Assembly: GCF_947507565.1 (NCBI RefSeq)
Contig: NC_089182.1
Span: 1,550,001 to 1,614,000, forward strand
Direction: 5' to 3'
DNA: 64,000 bases
Source: Oscarella lobularis
Lineage: Eukaryota > Porifera > Homoscleromorpha > Homosclerophorida > Oscarellidae
Below are positions 53,167-64,000 of this stretch, one piece after another. The stretch's first letter is position 1, and each line of letters starts with the position of its first letter. The notes under the pieces were generated by a model. It worked only from the letters and a program-made list of their open reading frames with translations, was not told where the DNA came from and ran no database searches. The translations under genes and the position numbers were made by a program.

Positions 53167-54291
53167 ATGGCCACCATCATAGCCAACGCTTGCCTCTCTC
53201 CAGGCTGCGCAAAGGAAGCTAGACTCCAATGCCCTACTTGCGTAAAACAAGGAATCCACGGTTCTTATTTTTGCTCGCAGGACTGCTTCAAAAGCAACTG
53301 GAAGGGCCACAAAGCAGTGCACAAGAAAACGTTTCGTGCTCCTGTTGTGACAGAAAACGACTACGATCCGTGGCCGGACTTTCGCTACACAGGCAATCTG
53401 CGCGCGCATCGTCGGACGCCGCGTCGCGCCGTTCCGGCGCACATTTCTCGTCCCGACTACGCCGAAGACGGCAATCCACGCAGCGAGCGCGAAATGCGCG
53501 GTTTCACCCAGATCAAAGTACTTGAAGCGGACGAAATCGCAGCGATGCGCGACGTGTGTCAACTGGCGCGCGAAGTCCTCGACGAAGCGGCTCGTGCCAT
53601 TCGCGTCGACGTCACTGCCGACGAGATCGACCGGGTCGTACACGAGGCGACGATCGCGCGCGATTGCTATCCATCGCCTCTTAATTACTGCGGCTACCCG
53701 AAATCGTGCTGTACGTCAGTGAACGAAATCATTTGTCACGGTATCCCGGATGTTCGCCCATTAGAGGACGGTGACATTGTTAATGTCGACGTGACTTGCT
53801 TCAAGGACGGTTTTCATGGCGATTTGAACGAGACGTTCTTTGTTGGTCGCGTAGATGAGGGGAGTCGTCGGTTGGTTGAAGTTGCACATGAATGTCTTCG
53901 ACTTGGAATTGATCTAGTGAAACCAGGTGAACGATATCGCGACATTGGTAATGTAATTCAGAAGCACGCGCAGTCAAATGGCTGCTCCGTTGTGAGGACG
54001 TACTGTGGTCACGGAATTCACAGGCTTTTTCATACAGCTCCGAATGTGCCTCACTATGCTAAGAACAAGGCCATTGGTGTAATGAAACCGGGGCATTGTT
54101 TTACGATTGAGCCAATGATTTCTGCTGGATCCTGGAAGGATGTTACGTGGCCAGATGATTGGACATCTGCAACAATTGATGGGAAGAGGTCAGCTCAATT
54201 TGAGGAAACGTTGCTTGTGACCAAAATAGGATGTGAAGTGCTCACGCGGCGGCGAGACCACAACGGCAAGCCTTACTTTATGACTCAGTAG
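53167..54291 (+). CDS. METAP1: Methionine aminopeptidase 1, cytosolic
   Basis: Removes the initiator methionine from nascent proteins at the ribosome. The single exon encodes 374 residues. Residues about 9-57 are the type 1 zinc-finger region ([20 protein letters not shown], then [19 protein letters not shown]). The pita-bread catalytic domain occupies about 120-370. Metal ligands sit in [20 protein letters not shown] (two Asp), [18 protein letters not shown] (His), FTIEPM (Glu) and [11 protein letters not shown] (Glu). The [20 protein letters not shown] stretch is the substrate-side loop. Length and motif order match animal MetAP1. The start is the first ATG, ten residues before the zinc finger. 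It is intronless, which is worth noting, and the promoter region directly abuts a MITE. Confidence 0.97.
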   Translation: MATIIANACLSPGCAKEARLQCPTCVKQGIHGSYFCSQDCFKSNWKGHKAVHKKTFRAPVVTENDYDPWPDFRYTGNLRAHRRTPRRAVPAHISRPDYAEDGNPRSEREMRGFTQIKVLEADEIAAMRDVCQLAREVLDEAARAIRVDVTADEIDRVVHEATIARDCYPSPLNYCGYPKSCCTSVNEIICHGIPDVRPLEDGDIVNVDVTCFKDGFHGDLNETFFVGRVDEGSRRLVEVAHECLRLGIDLVKPGERYRDIGNVIQKHAQSNGCSVVRTYCGHGIHRLFHTAPNVPHYAKNKAIGVMKPGHCFTIEPMISAGSWKDVTWPDDWTSATIDGKRSAQFEETLLVTKIGCEVLTRRRDHNGKPYFMTQ

Positions 54292-54610
54292 CTTTCTCGA
54301 GTTTTATTTCACCGAAGCTGTGATTTGAATTTGTGAGGTGACACTTTTGTAGGGCGTACTTGTGTCCTGAAAATGGTGCATCGTCATTATTGTATTTACT
54401 GCACCCTAGTGTACGTAGGTATATACTCCACTTCGGGTCCCTCCAACAGAGAGCAGTGGATAAATCGATTCATAATGCAATTAGTCATTCAGTTCTGATT
54501 GCAGTCTGCCGCAACGCCCTGCTGCAGACCGGACCCTGCTGTAACCGCTGCAACCAAAGATAAGCAACGCTGTTACGCGTTTAGCGCGCGTTAGCCGGAT
54601 TCTTTCTGCC

Positions 54611-55563
54611 ATGGCGAAGACGTCAGAGGACCAGAACTTCGACTACATGTTCAAACTGCTGATAATCGGCAACTCTGGCGTGGGGAAAACGTCGTTCCTC
54701 TTTCGCTACTGTGACAATTCGTTCAGTAGCTCCTATTTGTCGACCGTAGGGATCGATTTCAAAGTGAAGACCGTCATTCGCAATGATAAGGTAGTCAAGC
54801 TACAAATCTGGGACACCGCCGGTCAGGAACGATACCGAACAATCACAACGGCTTACTACCGCGGCGCAATGGGCTTTATTCTCATGTACGACATAACAAA
54901 GGAAGAATCGTTTCGAGCCGTTCAAGATTGGTAAGGAACTCACTCGAATTGTAATAAAGAATAGCGCAGGTTGTCTTCGAAGTCAGTCACTGCGTGCTTG
55001 GTGATAAGGCAAGACGTTACCTTTGGCCTAACGCGTTGTGTGTTCGAACACCCTTTGAAAATTTCAAAGGGTGAACACGTCGTCAAATATCCATTCTAAA
55101 TGAATGGTAGAGAGGCGGTGGGTACGTTTCACTGATTTTGGTTGGTATAGAATACGTGTACAACAATTTGTACTAATTTGATTAGTTCAAATTGTTTGTA
55201 TTTGGATAAAGAAGGATATCTGGGATTTTTACTGATTGTTTTCTTAGGTCAAGCCAGGTTAAGACCTACTCATGGGACAATGCTCAGGTCGCTTTAGTCG
55301 GTAACAAGTGTGATTTGGAGCAAGAACGTGTTGTTACACACGAGAGGGGAGTTCGGCTCGGTGAAGAGCTTGGCATGCCATTCTTCGAGGCCAGCGCTAA
55401 AAATGACGTCAACGTCAGCCCCATTTTTGACAAGCTTGTTGATATGATATGTGAAGCAATGGCCAACAGCTTAGACAGTGATCCGACAATGACTGCTGCG
55501 GTAGGCGGGCCGGACGTTATAGCAAATCCCAATCCGCCTCAGGAAAGTGGCTGTCATTGCTGA
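54611..55563 (+). CDS. RAB3: Rab3-type small GTPase (two exons)
   Basis: Exon 1 is 54611-54930 and exon 2 is 55248-55563. The intron 54931-55247 has GTAAGG and TTCTTAG ends and splits the Trp codon of QDW. The product is 211 residues. Switch and nucleotide motifs are complete: GNSGVGKTS (P-loop), [11 protein letters not shown] (switch I with the Rab Thr-Ile/Val-Gly), [11 protein letters not shown] (switch II), GNKCDLE and ASAKND. The C-terminus CHC allows double geranylgeranylation. The N-terminal [20 protein letters not shown] and the [15 protein letters not shown] stretch are those of Rab3, the regulated-exocytosis Rab. Rab3-like secretion control outside neurons is plausible in a sponge-grade animal. 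The intron is long for this window and contains a small hairpin near 55042-55075. Confidence 0.95.
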
Positions 55564-56108
55564 GACGCTGCATGAAAAAGTGACAAATTAAGTACAGTAC
55601 TGATATGACATAAAGATATGCCCATTGGACAGTGGCGAAAATGGTCACACCATGGATGCTGTGTCATATTCATATTCTACATACATGTATATGCATAAAG
55701 GCACCAAATTACATACATACATACATGCGATTACATGCATGCATGCATGCAGTTATTCCAGCCCGCGTGGAAAACAGTAATTGATGACCGCTCGGGAGAC
55801 ACGCTCAGACTGCTCCTTCCTATACCACTACCGGAAAGAGGGGCTGTCTATTGTTAATGTACAAGCACTAAAAGGCTCCTCCGTATCTTGCTTATAACAT
55901 AGACATACCATCTCTCTATTTTAACCGCTTGAAAAAGCTTTATGTTGGGCAATCGTGTATTTATTTATTTATAGAATCACTTCTTTATTGAGTGAATGCT
56001 GATTTTATTCATGACCACAGTTTCTTGGCGAGTGATTTTCAACGAACGATATTGGCGCAAGTGAGCGATTTCCTTTTTAATCCATTGGATAAATTGCTTT
56101 AGCTCCGA
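55564..56108. other. Intergenic region with ACAT/ATGC microsatellite
   Basis: A (CATA)n tract and then a (ATGC)n tract at about 55708-55752 lie between the convergent Rab3 and ROCO-like genes. No gene was seen. Polyadenylation-like motifs are present (GATATGACATAAAG). Confidence 0.6.
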
Positions 56109-59100
56109 CTAACCCAAATTAGTGCATAAACTTCGTTTTCTGGCTTCCTCACACCAAATCCTTCTAGCTATTTTATCTTTCTCAATAGCTTTGAATCCCT
56201 CGAGCAATTTCCCTATTGTAGCTAGGTCACCATCGCGTTGCATCCAGCAGTCTAAAACTTCGTAGAGTTTGCTACTCGTCTTTCGGTAAGGCTTGTCCGA
56301 AAATATATTTTCCACTGCGGTTTTAGAGTAGCCCAAAATTTTCTGTCCAATTGTGACTACGTCCTCTTCACGACTTGTAATTTCATTTTTAATTACGTCG
56401 ACGTGCCAATCTTTTACAACGTCGCTTGCCGACAACTCAGGCTGCTGGAAGACATACTGTATGTAGCTATTAACTAAGCAAAACTGAGCAGATTTTGGTA
56501 CTTTGGAGTCTTCCCAGGAGAAAAATTCAGTGTCGGCGTCTTTATCTCCTTCCTGCTTGTACAAAATAAAGGTATACTTTACAGTGCACTGCACACGTAC
56601 CTTAGACCCATTGATCACTTTTTCTCCCTTCAGAAATTGCAGGACATCTGTTTGCTTTAGAGCGTCGACAAGAACCGATACCGGAGCATGAACGTTTCTG
56701 CTCCAGTAGTTGAACAGATCTTGAAAACAGGAAAAACGGGTGGCCCCGCATATTTGTAGAGCTTTGGCACAGTCAAAAACAATTTCTGTCTTTGTATCAA
56801 GCATCTCAAATATGTTGAGTTTCACTCTTCGCGGCAATGAGATAGCCACGTGGTCATCGCAAACAACAAGCAAATCTCTAAGATACTCGGGACGTCGAGC
56901 GACCGGCGAAGAACAATCACCAACAGCAGGACGGGTTTGATCCGTTGCTTGCGCTTCTAAAACTGTGTGACGGGGATATGCGATTGGCGTTTCAGCTAAG
57001 TCTTCCATGTCTCGACGACTCAGCACTAGCAGCTCCTCGGAAACGCTCGTGCCAGGACTCCTGTCGCCCATGGCCTTTTGAACCATGCCCTTAAGCTCAA
57101 GAAGAAAATGCCAACATTCTCGCTCTGAGAGAGTCGGGCCTCGAGTTACCATGTCAATTGCTCTTCCTTGCACATTCAATTCAATAAGCCCTTGGATAAA
57201 ACAGTCCGAATCTGTCTTGCACAAAACAATGCCTCCTTGCCATAAAACGCAACTTTGGCCCGGTGAAAGGGTGGTTCGCGTCTGTAAAAAGGGCAGTGTT
57301 CCCGGAGTAATGATATCGGTTTCTTCTTCGCACTGAATACGACGACCAACGTAGACTCGCATAGTCGGATCTTCTGTCCATATTTCCGCTCGACGCTTTT
57401 CTTGAATCAGAGCTGGGAACTGATAAAAATTAGGCTTGCTGGGAACAGCGTAGCAAATTTCGAGCGAACACAATATTTTAATTGCTTCTTCAACTGCGAT
57501 TGGTGGCGTTCCATGTTTTCTACTGAACTCTTCTAGTGCTCCTTTTATGTCGCCAACGCTGACTATTCCATTGACAGTGCCTTGAACGTGAACAGGAAAG
57601 TCGTCTGGAGACATCACAGGTCCAATTATGCTGTAACAGAGCCAATTCGGATCGATGATTACTTGATCGTTAATTTCAATAATCTACAAAGAAATAGCAT
57701 TATCCGCACCATTTAAAATGTAGAATCATAAATAGCGCGTTGCAAAATGTTCAGAGAAACTGGTTGATAAGGGCCCGTTCACAAACTTCAAACTTTAAGT
57801 TGCTTACCATTCCTAATCCGCGCAGAAATTCTAAAGTCAAACGCTGCAGCTCTTTATTCAAACCGTGATAAACTACGTGATCAATCATAGCGAGAAACAG
57901 TCCCCGACAAAGAAAATGACGGTCAAGCAGTTGCACCTGACGATATTGTTTTATTAGAGGAACATATACGGAATTAATTAAGTAAAACATAAACCTTTTC
58001 CAGATCAATCGCAAAATCATCGAGAACTTCATTTTCCTCCGCTTCAGCGTTAAGGGCAGAGTAATAATTTCTCTGGAATACCAATTACAGTATTAGTATA
58101 AATATCATAAGCTTCTCTGCAATATTCTTACTGATGTTTGGAGGTTATCAATTAGATCGAGTAGTTGCCAGGGCAGCAAGTCTGCCTTTACTATTTCCTG
58201 AATTAGATTGGAGGAACTCGACATCAATTTGCGCAACTTTGGCAGCAATTGGGTAACCACGTTTTCGACGAGAACAGGAACAGTAACGTCCTTTAACAAA
58301 TCATGAGTTCATTTTGACAACAGTATCAAGTCAATTGACTAACTTTAGTGCACAAATGTTTCAGTTCTTTAATGTGCTCTCTCAGTCGACGTATTTCGTG
58401 CGAATCAGAATCGCGACAATCGAGAACAAAGATGCTCTCCGATATGCAAAACCAGCGAGAAAACTTAATTCGCAGCATGATGGCAACTTGGTAGAGTGAA
58501 TCTCCATCTGTCTTGTCAGCCCGGCTGCCAATTAGAACAACCAAAGCTCTGTTGCCGTCGAAATTCAAGCTGCACTTCAGAAATGACAGCCAATAGCTGC
58601 AGGATCTATAAATAGCCAATTTCGATTTGGTTAAATCAACAACGAGAAGAAAGACGGTGGTGCGTTGAGAAACAAACAAGCTGTGCGTCTTATAAAAATT
58701 GGGCTGGCCCGCAAAGTCACAAATAACCAAATCGCCCGCGAACTCAATAGACGTGTCGTGTATGCCAATGCCAGCTGTGCCAAGAAGTTTCTCTGGTGTT
58801 TGTAAGCGTTGAAGAGATTGTATCAGCGACGTTTTGCCGTCTTTTGCGTCACCAATGGTGCACACTTTGATTTTTTTGGGAACCGTAACTCCTTTGGCAT
58901 AAAGAAGAGCAAAGCGTGATTTTAACTGCAAAAGTACTCAGATCAAATAAGGTCCGATTCTGTCTACTCACGCCCTCACATACGCCTCCTTCAACAACAG
59001 TCTCAATTCTCCTCTAGTTCTTTCAAACGGCAGCCTTCCAGCCTTAAATAACAATGGAATTAATTAAGTGAGGCCAATTAATATTGCAGAGTGCTTACGC

Positions 59101-61692
59101 TGTCCTTATTATCACTATGAGCTCCTTTAGAGAGCAACACTTTAGCTGCGCCGACTGTAAGCGGTCCGAACTTTGCTTCATTAGAAATTAATGCGTGAAG
59201 AACTGTCTTTTTCTAAAGTAGCACACTGCATCACTGTACAAATTCGACTTGCGAATTACGTACGTTAAAATAATTTCCTCGGCTAAGGATTTCTTTTAGC
59301 ACAGATAAATTATTTATCTGACAGGCTTTCATGAGCAATTCCGAATTCTGTTAAGAATGGAAAAAGTGACACTTCAATTGTATACACCACTTTGTTTCTT
59401 ACCACATTTCGCCTGCCAATAGAAGCACCCTGACGAATTAGGTGAAGGGCAACCTCGTTCTTTCCGTGCATAACGGCATTCATTAGAGCTGAGTGTCCAT
59501 TCTTGAATTCGAGCGCTTGAGAAGATCTAACTTTGCTCAAATGCCTTACTTACGATGTCAGTGGCGTTAAGACGACATCCGCGTTGGATGAGTTTACGCA
59601 CTGTTGAAACGCTGCAATTTTTGCAAGCTGACACCATTAGGAAATCTTTCTGCAAAATAATTAATTAACTATTTAATTAAACAATAAGATCAAACTTAGT
59701 AACCTTTCCTATTACAGCATTAGCATCGATAAGGTATTCTGCAATCTCGCTAAGACCTTTTCTGCAAGCGTACGACAGTGCAGCCACTGAGGTCCCGTTT
59801 TCCTGATTCATATATATATATATATATATATATATGCTTGCAATATTCAATATTATTTAAATTTTACCTGGTGAGAACTGCTGACGTCAAAACCGATTTC
59901 TGCAAGTTTTCTGATTATACTAACGTGGCAGCGCTTGTAAGCCAACCTCCACAAAATCTTTTGCTTCAAATATTTAGTTATCTCAACAGACGCGGTTTAA
60001 AAACGAGACAGATGCTACTTACATTCAGAACCCAATGCTTAGGAACAAGAGAAAGCAAATAGTCAGCAATGGCGTCGTTGCCATGTTTGAGAGCCCAATA
60101 CAGAGGCGTTTGGTTGAGCTACAACTCAATTTCGGAAAGGATACGTTAAACATGATCAAATTCCTCACCTTGTTCGCTTTACATATTAAATCGTCCCGTT
60201 CTTGTACCTGAAAGTTTGAAATAAGCTTCTTAACAGCGGTAAGAGAGACGTCCTTCTTCGCTGAGAGTAAGAGGACTAGCAATGAAGAATTATTCTAAAA
60301 GTCCAATGATAGAAGCCTAACGTAATGGCCAGTGCAAAGACAGTTAGACTTCTTACGTCGTCAACTCGATAGGCACAAACATCATCGAGTTCGAGAAGCA
60401 GACACAACGTTAAACTATACCCGCTTTCGCATGCATAATCCAATGCCGATTTGCCCAACTTCAATTGAAAATAGACAACGATTCAAACTGGACTGTGATT
60501 GCATGATTCTACCATGTTTGTAACTCGTAATTTGGCTTTGGCAGCAACAAGCTCCTGCACAATACTGTAGTTCTTTTTGGCAGAGCAGTAGGAAAGGTGA
60601 TAAACTCTGCGTTGCCACATCATCTGCAAAACGTTTACTTTAATTTAATTAAGCCAATTAATAGCCTCACTCACATCAGACGCCACAAGATCTTTCAAAC
60701 GCGAATTCGACATCTTCAAACAAAATTAATGAAGTTAAGAATCAATAGAAATATTTAATTATTGTGAAACCTCGAATCGAGGAATTGACTCCAGAATCGC
60801 ACACGCACTCTCTACTGAATAAATGCACGCATCATGATAGAATTGAGACTGGCATGCAATAATCAACGGCGTTGATCCAAGCTAGAGCAGACACTTCAGC
60901 ATCCATCAGGATGAAAAAGCGTTTCGTACATAATCTGCTTGATTGATGTCAGATTTGCGCTCTAGTAGGTAAGCAATAACATCCTTTCGATTCCACCCGC
61001 AGGCATAATGCAGTGCTGTTCGTCCATGCTAAAAACTTACCATATACGCTGCTCTTTTGAGTTGTTTTGATTTCTAACTTAATGCTATACCTCGCATTTG
61101 GCGAAGACACTGCAGCCTTTATTGACGAGATATTTAACCAGGAGCAGCCCTCCCGCTTGAGCAGCCAACATCAAAGGCGTTCTTTTAAGCTATTAGAGAA
61201 AATAGATAAATAGGTACCTGCAGTATGTATAGAAAAGCGCCAGCTTTCTAACATAATCTAAAGCATCCAATTGAGCTCCGAACTCGTACAACAGTTCAAC
61301 CATTTCCAAGCCACCGTCCGCCTCATTGCACGCAACGTGAATAGGTTTCGGCGACGTAGGCAACTAGTGAAACAGAAACTGAGTTTCGAAACCGAAAAAT
61401 TGCTAGACAATCTATACAGCACCCATCCGCATCCTTCATTGACGAGCTCCAGCTCGTCCGATTTGTATGCATTCTGGAGGAATTGGGCAAGTCCCCGAAC
61501 ATCGGATCTCTGTATAAAGTCGCAAAGAGCTCTGCCGTCACTAAGTGCTCCGCATTGGAGTTTCGCCTCATCAAAGTCGCTGTCGCAAGAGAGACCACTC
61601 CTTCCTCTTTCGTCATCTTCGTCCGAGTCGAAGAGAGAAGTACAATTTGTCTGAAAGCTCAAAAGACTTTCAACGTCTGGCGAGGAAGCCAT
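56109..61692 (-). CDS. Ankyrin repeat / Roc-COR GTPase / death-domain protein
   Basis: A multi-exon gene with many introns of about 45-60 bp. It starts at the ATG at 61692 (MASSPDVESLLSF, acidic N-terminus). Roughly fourteen ankyrin repeats follow, one or so per exon (HGRTALHYACGWNRKDVIAY, LGKSALDYACESGYSLTLCL, GHSALMNAVMHGKNEVALHL). A Roc GTPase lies at 58931-58326: P-loop GDAKDGKTSL, DFAGQ for the DxxG motif, and SRADK at the NKxD position, so guanine selectivity may be weakened. A COR region spans about 58300-56700 (LFLAMIDHVVYHGLNKELQR, YAVPSKPNFYQFPALI). A C-terminal death domain covers about 56109-56420 (KPYRKTSSKLYEVLDCWMQR). The order resembles DAPK1 without its kinase. The 502-codon last exon is uninterrupted. 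Likely a scaffold in death or immune signalling, by inference. Confidence 0.85.
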
Positions 61693-61910
61693 TCCCCAAC
61701 TGGACTACTCCGCATGCGCTAAATGCGGGTCGCGGGCACTCCTCCTTTGTCTAAATGTCGCGGCCATCGCGATATCGAAGGGCTCCTCTCCTTGAGTAGG
61801 CTAGTCAGATCGCTATCTAGATGTTCACGCGAGGTATGGGCGGCTACATCCCTAGCATAAGCACATTTCATCGGCCATAGGCCATCTCCTCTACAGGTCT
61901 CCTCAGGGTC

Positions 61911-62999
61911 TCCTCAGGAAGCAGGACTAACTTTCACTGAGCATGCTCGCCGCGAGTGAGGTAACAATAGGCATTAGCCAATGAGAATTCAAAGACGCGT
62001 TCTTCGAAATGTTTTGGGCTCTGATAAGGTCTAGGGGACTAGATCAGATGTAAATGCCACGTTAACTTGCAAGAAAAAGCATAAACTTTCATTTGAGCCT
62101 GGGGCTCTTTTTTGTTACATCGCAGATTAGCAGATAATCGGCCTGAAAGACTGAAACCCGACTGTAGCGGCAGAACAAACCCTTCTAACTTCGCGAATAA
62201 TCACTGAAATCTCGCGTACGTTTGTAGCGAAGCTTACTATTTGCCGCTCATTTGATTTCGGGCGACAAATCAGAAAAATAGGCCAGGGATTCCATTTTGA
62301 CGCGTTTTCTTTCTCCGCACCTGACGCCAAAAGTCCGCTGCCTATGGCCGCGAGTCCCGCTCAGTTATGATCAGCCTTGACGTACCGTACCGTGGGCGTA
62401 TAGAGAGTGAGCTCGCTTTGCTTACTTAGACACAAGATAAGGAATCAAGATTATCACAGTCGTGGGCCCGTGCAGCCCGACTGCGCTTGTGAGCTCCTCC
62501 GCTATTCGTCCACTGTAGGGTACTTCAATACTGATCATAACTAAGCGAGACTCGCTGCAAAAGGCAGCGAACTTTTGGCGTCAGGTGCGAAGAACGAAAA
62601 CGCGCCAAAATGGAATCCCTGGCCTATTTTTCTGATTTGTCGCCCGAAATCAAATGAGCGGCAAATAGTAAGCTTCGCTGCAAACGTACGCGAGATTTCA
62701 GTGATTATTCGCGAAGTTAGAAGGGTTTGTTCTGCCGCTACAGTCGGGTTTCAGTCTTTCAGTCCAATTATCTGCTAATCTGCGATGTAACAAAAAAGAG
62801 CCCCAGGCTCAAATGAAAGTTTATGCTTTTTCTTGCAAGTTAACGTGGCATTTACATCTGATCTAGTCCCCTAGACCTTATCAGAGCCCAAAACATTTCG
62901 AAGAACGCGTCTTTGAATTCTCATTGGCTAATGCCTATTGTTACCTCACTCGCGGCGAGCATGCTCAGTGAAAGTTAGTCCTGCCTCCTCAGGGGGAGG
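61911..62999. mobile_element. 1.1-kb palindrome with about 430-bp arms
   Basis: Sequence at about 61911-62345 is repeated in reverse complement at 62566-62999 with very few differences. About 220 bp of unique spacer separate the arms. The tips start CTCAGGA-GCAGGACTAACTT. The arms are noncoding; equal 67-codon frames in both arms only reflect the symmetry. It is most likely a foldback MITE. No target duplication could be fixed next to the GGAGGCAGGG-rich right flank. Confidence 0.8.
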
Positions 63000-64000
63000 C
63001 AGGGAGGCAGGGGGGAGCTGCAGGGGGGGTTTGCACTAAAGTGCGCTAGGAACACGCCCCTACCTGAAATCTTCGTTTTTTCTCTTGAAACACACTATTG
63101 TAGCGGTTGATAGGAGCATAACTTAGCACAAACAGCGCACTGGCCAATTTTCGCATTTCTTTGTTGTGGCATTTCGCTGCACGGGCTTCTGACCTAATCG
63201 GCTCCTGCAGCCCGTTTTTTTCTACCAGGTCGCTGCTTTTTTTTGCTGCTGCAGTTTCTTCAATGTTCTAGTAAGAAGTCTCGTTATTGATTTAAGCCAT
63301 GCAAGATCTGATTCTGAAGATGTAGACAAGGACTCGAAAATGGGAGGTGGCTATACAGTTCTGTGCAAAGAATCAAACATGATCGATTGTATTCAGTTGA
63401 CTAGGACACTGATTAGTTGATTTCTGAAGGCAGTATAATAGCCATTCAGTGAGTGGAAGACCCGACGGCGCAATTGCATGGCGTCTACTGGGGATGCTAT
63501 ATGTGGCTTATGATAGCTTCTATATTAGAGTACCCATGTTCTTCTCTTCACAATAATTTAATCTGTAACAAGAAAACTGACCTCTTACAACTTTTAGAAA
63601 AGGACTTTAGGCTGACGACGCTATAATTTTCAAAGTAGAAACAAATTATCATCTGCAGGCACTTCTAAGAGAAGGACGTACTCTAATATTGCAGCTTCTG
63701 TAAACTATCAATTGGGAAGAGACGCCGTGATCGATTGTAACCAAGTTGAAGGTATTCATTATGGCCGCATACCTCAAGGCTTCCGGTTCGTTTATTAGGC
63801 TAGTATAGGGCATCTGTGCCGCTGGACATGCAGCACAGAAAAGCCAGGCATTCCTTAGTTAATTTCTTCATAAATATCGGTCAGTCAAAACGGTCATTGT
63901 GACCGATGATGTGGATTTTATAGATAATTGCCCGATATTACCCGAAGACGAAGCGCAAGAGAATAAATCAGTTATGGTGGAGAGAGGCAGGACATTGAAG
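63000..64000. other. Unassigned tail of the window
   Basis: A G-rich patch (63000-63030) is followed by TTTGCACTAAAGTGCGCTAG, which may be a diverged end of the 30.2-31.1 kb element. The rest has only short frames and no recognised domain. Confidence 0.4.

Noticed and set aside
53149-53643. 164-codon minus frame
   Set aside because: Antisense shadow of MetAP1.
55000-55247. A third Rab3 exon or nested gene in the intron
   Set aside because: The reading frame is complete when exon 1 joins 55248; the intron holds only a small hairpin.
62127-62778. Two nearly identical 67-codon frames facing each other
   Set aside because: They are mirror images produced by the palindrome arms and show no domain; not treated as genes.

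Overview
The window is eukaryotic and animal-like. It holds spliceosomal introns, many only 38-60 bp long, together with a Rab3-type GTPase, a type 1 methionine aminopeptidase with a zinc-finger N-terminus, a receptor-tyrosine-kinase-like gene, and an ankyrin/Roc-COR/death-domain gene. The combination of very compact introns, this gene content and many cut-and-paste DNA transposon families suggests an early-branching metazoan. A sponge is my best guess, but it is an inference from gene style and not from any species marker. There are no bacterial operons, CRISPR arrays or rRNA genes.

Layout. Positions 1-1.15 kb are AT-rich and empty. Positions 1.15-10.8 kb are a nest of elements: a P-superfamily (THAP9-like) transposase gene on the minus strand is broken by a 714-bp MITE (2862-3575) and by a 4.54-kb foldback element (5238-9777). 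The foldback element carries its own HECT-type ubiquitin-ligase-like gene and an integrase-like HTH gene. Positions 10.8-14.1 kb hold another P-like fragment, a Tigger/pogo transposase and a P-type C-terminal fragment. Positions 14.2-18.9 kb are a decayed array of about 120-residue adhesin-like repeats that switches strand at about 15.19 kb. Positions 19.37-21.66 kb are a compact Tc1/mariner-superfamily element with perfect 24-bp TIRs, a TA duplication and two convergent genes. A tRNA-derived SINE and a hairpin follow. At 23.0-27.2 kb an RTK-like gene is split by an intact 2.76-kb hAT element.

Positions 28-41 kb contain two decayed copies of a divergent HECT/transposase module, an RPA-like OB-fold pseudogene, a transposase-like gene with a WMPRR/zinc region, tandem LINE 3' ends with (CTGT)n tails, and a second Tigger. 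Positions 41-49 kb hold a dead kinase, a third P-like relic and two unrelated Ty3/gypsy fragments. Positions 49.8-53.1 kb are nested MITEs. Positions 53.1-61.7 kb are the only ordinary host-gene stretch: MetAP1, Rab3 and the ROCO-like gene, all apparently intact. A 1.1-kb near-perfect palindrome and unassigned sequence finish the window.

The main point of interest is that several DNA transposons here carry a second gene beside the transposase: a PB1-like/SHOCT protein in the Tc1/mariner element, a HECT-UBX-like protein in the IS3EU-like elements, and an unknown protein next to the P-like transposase. The removal of two nested elements restores reading frames in the P-like transposase, and removal of the hAT restores the frame of the RTK exon, so the order of insertion can be read directly.
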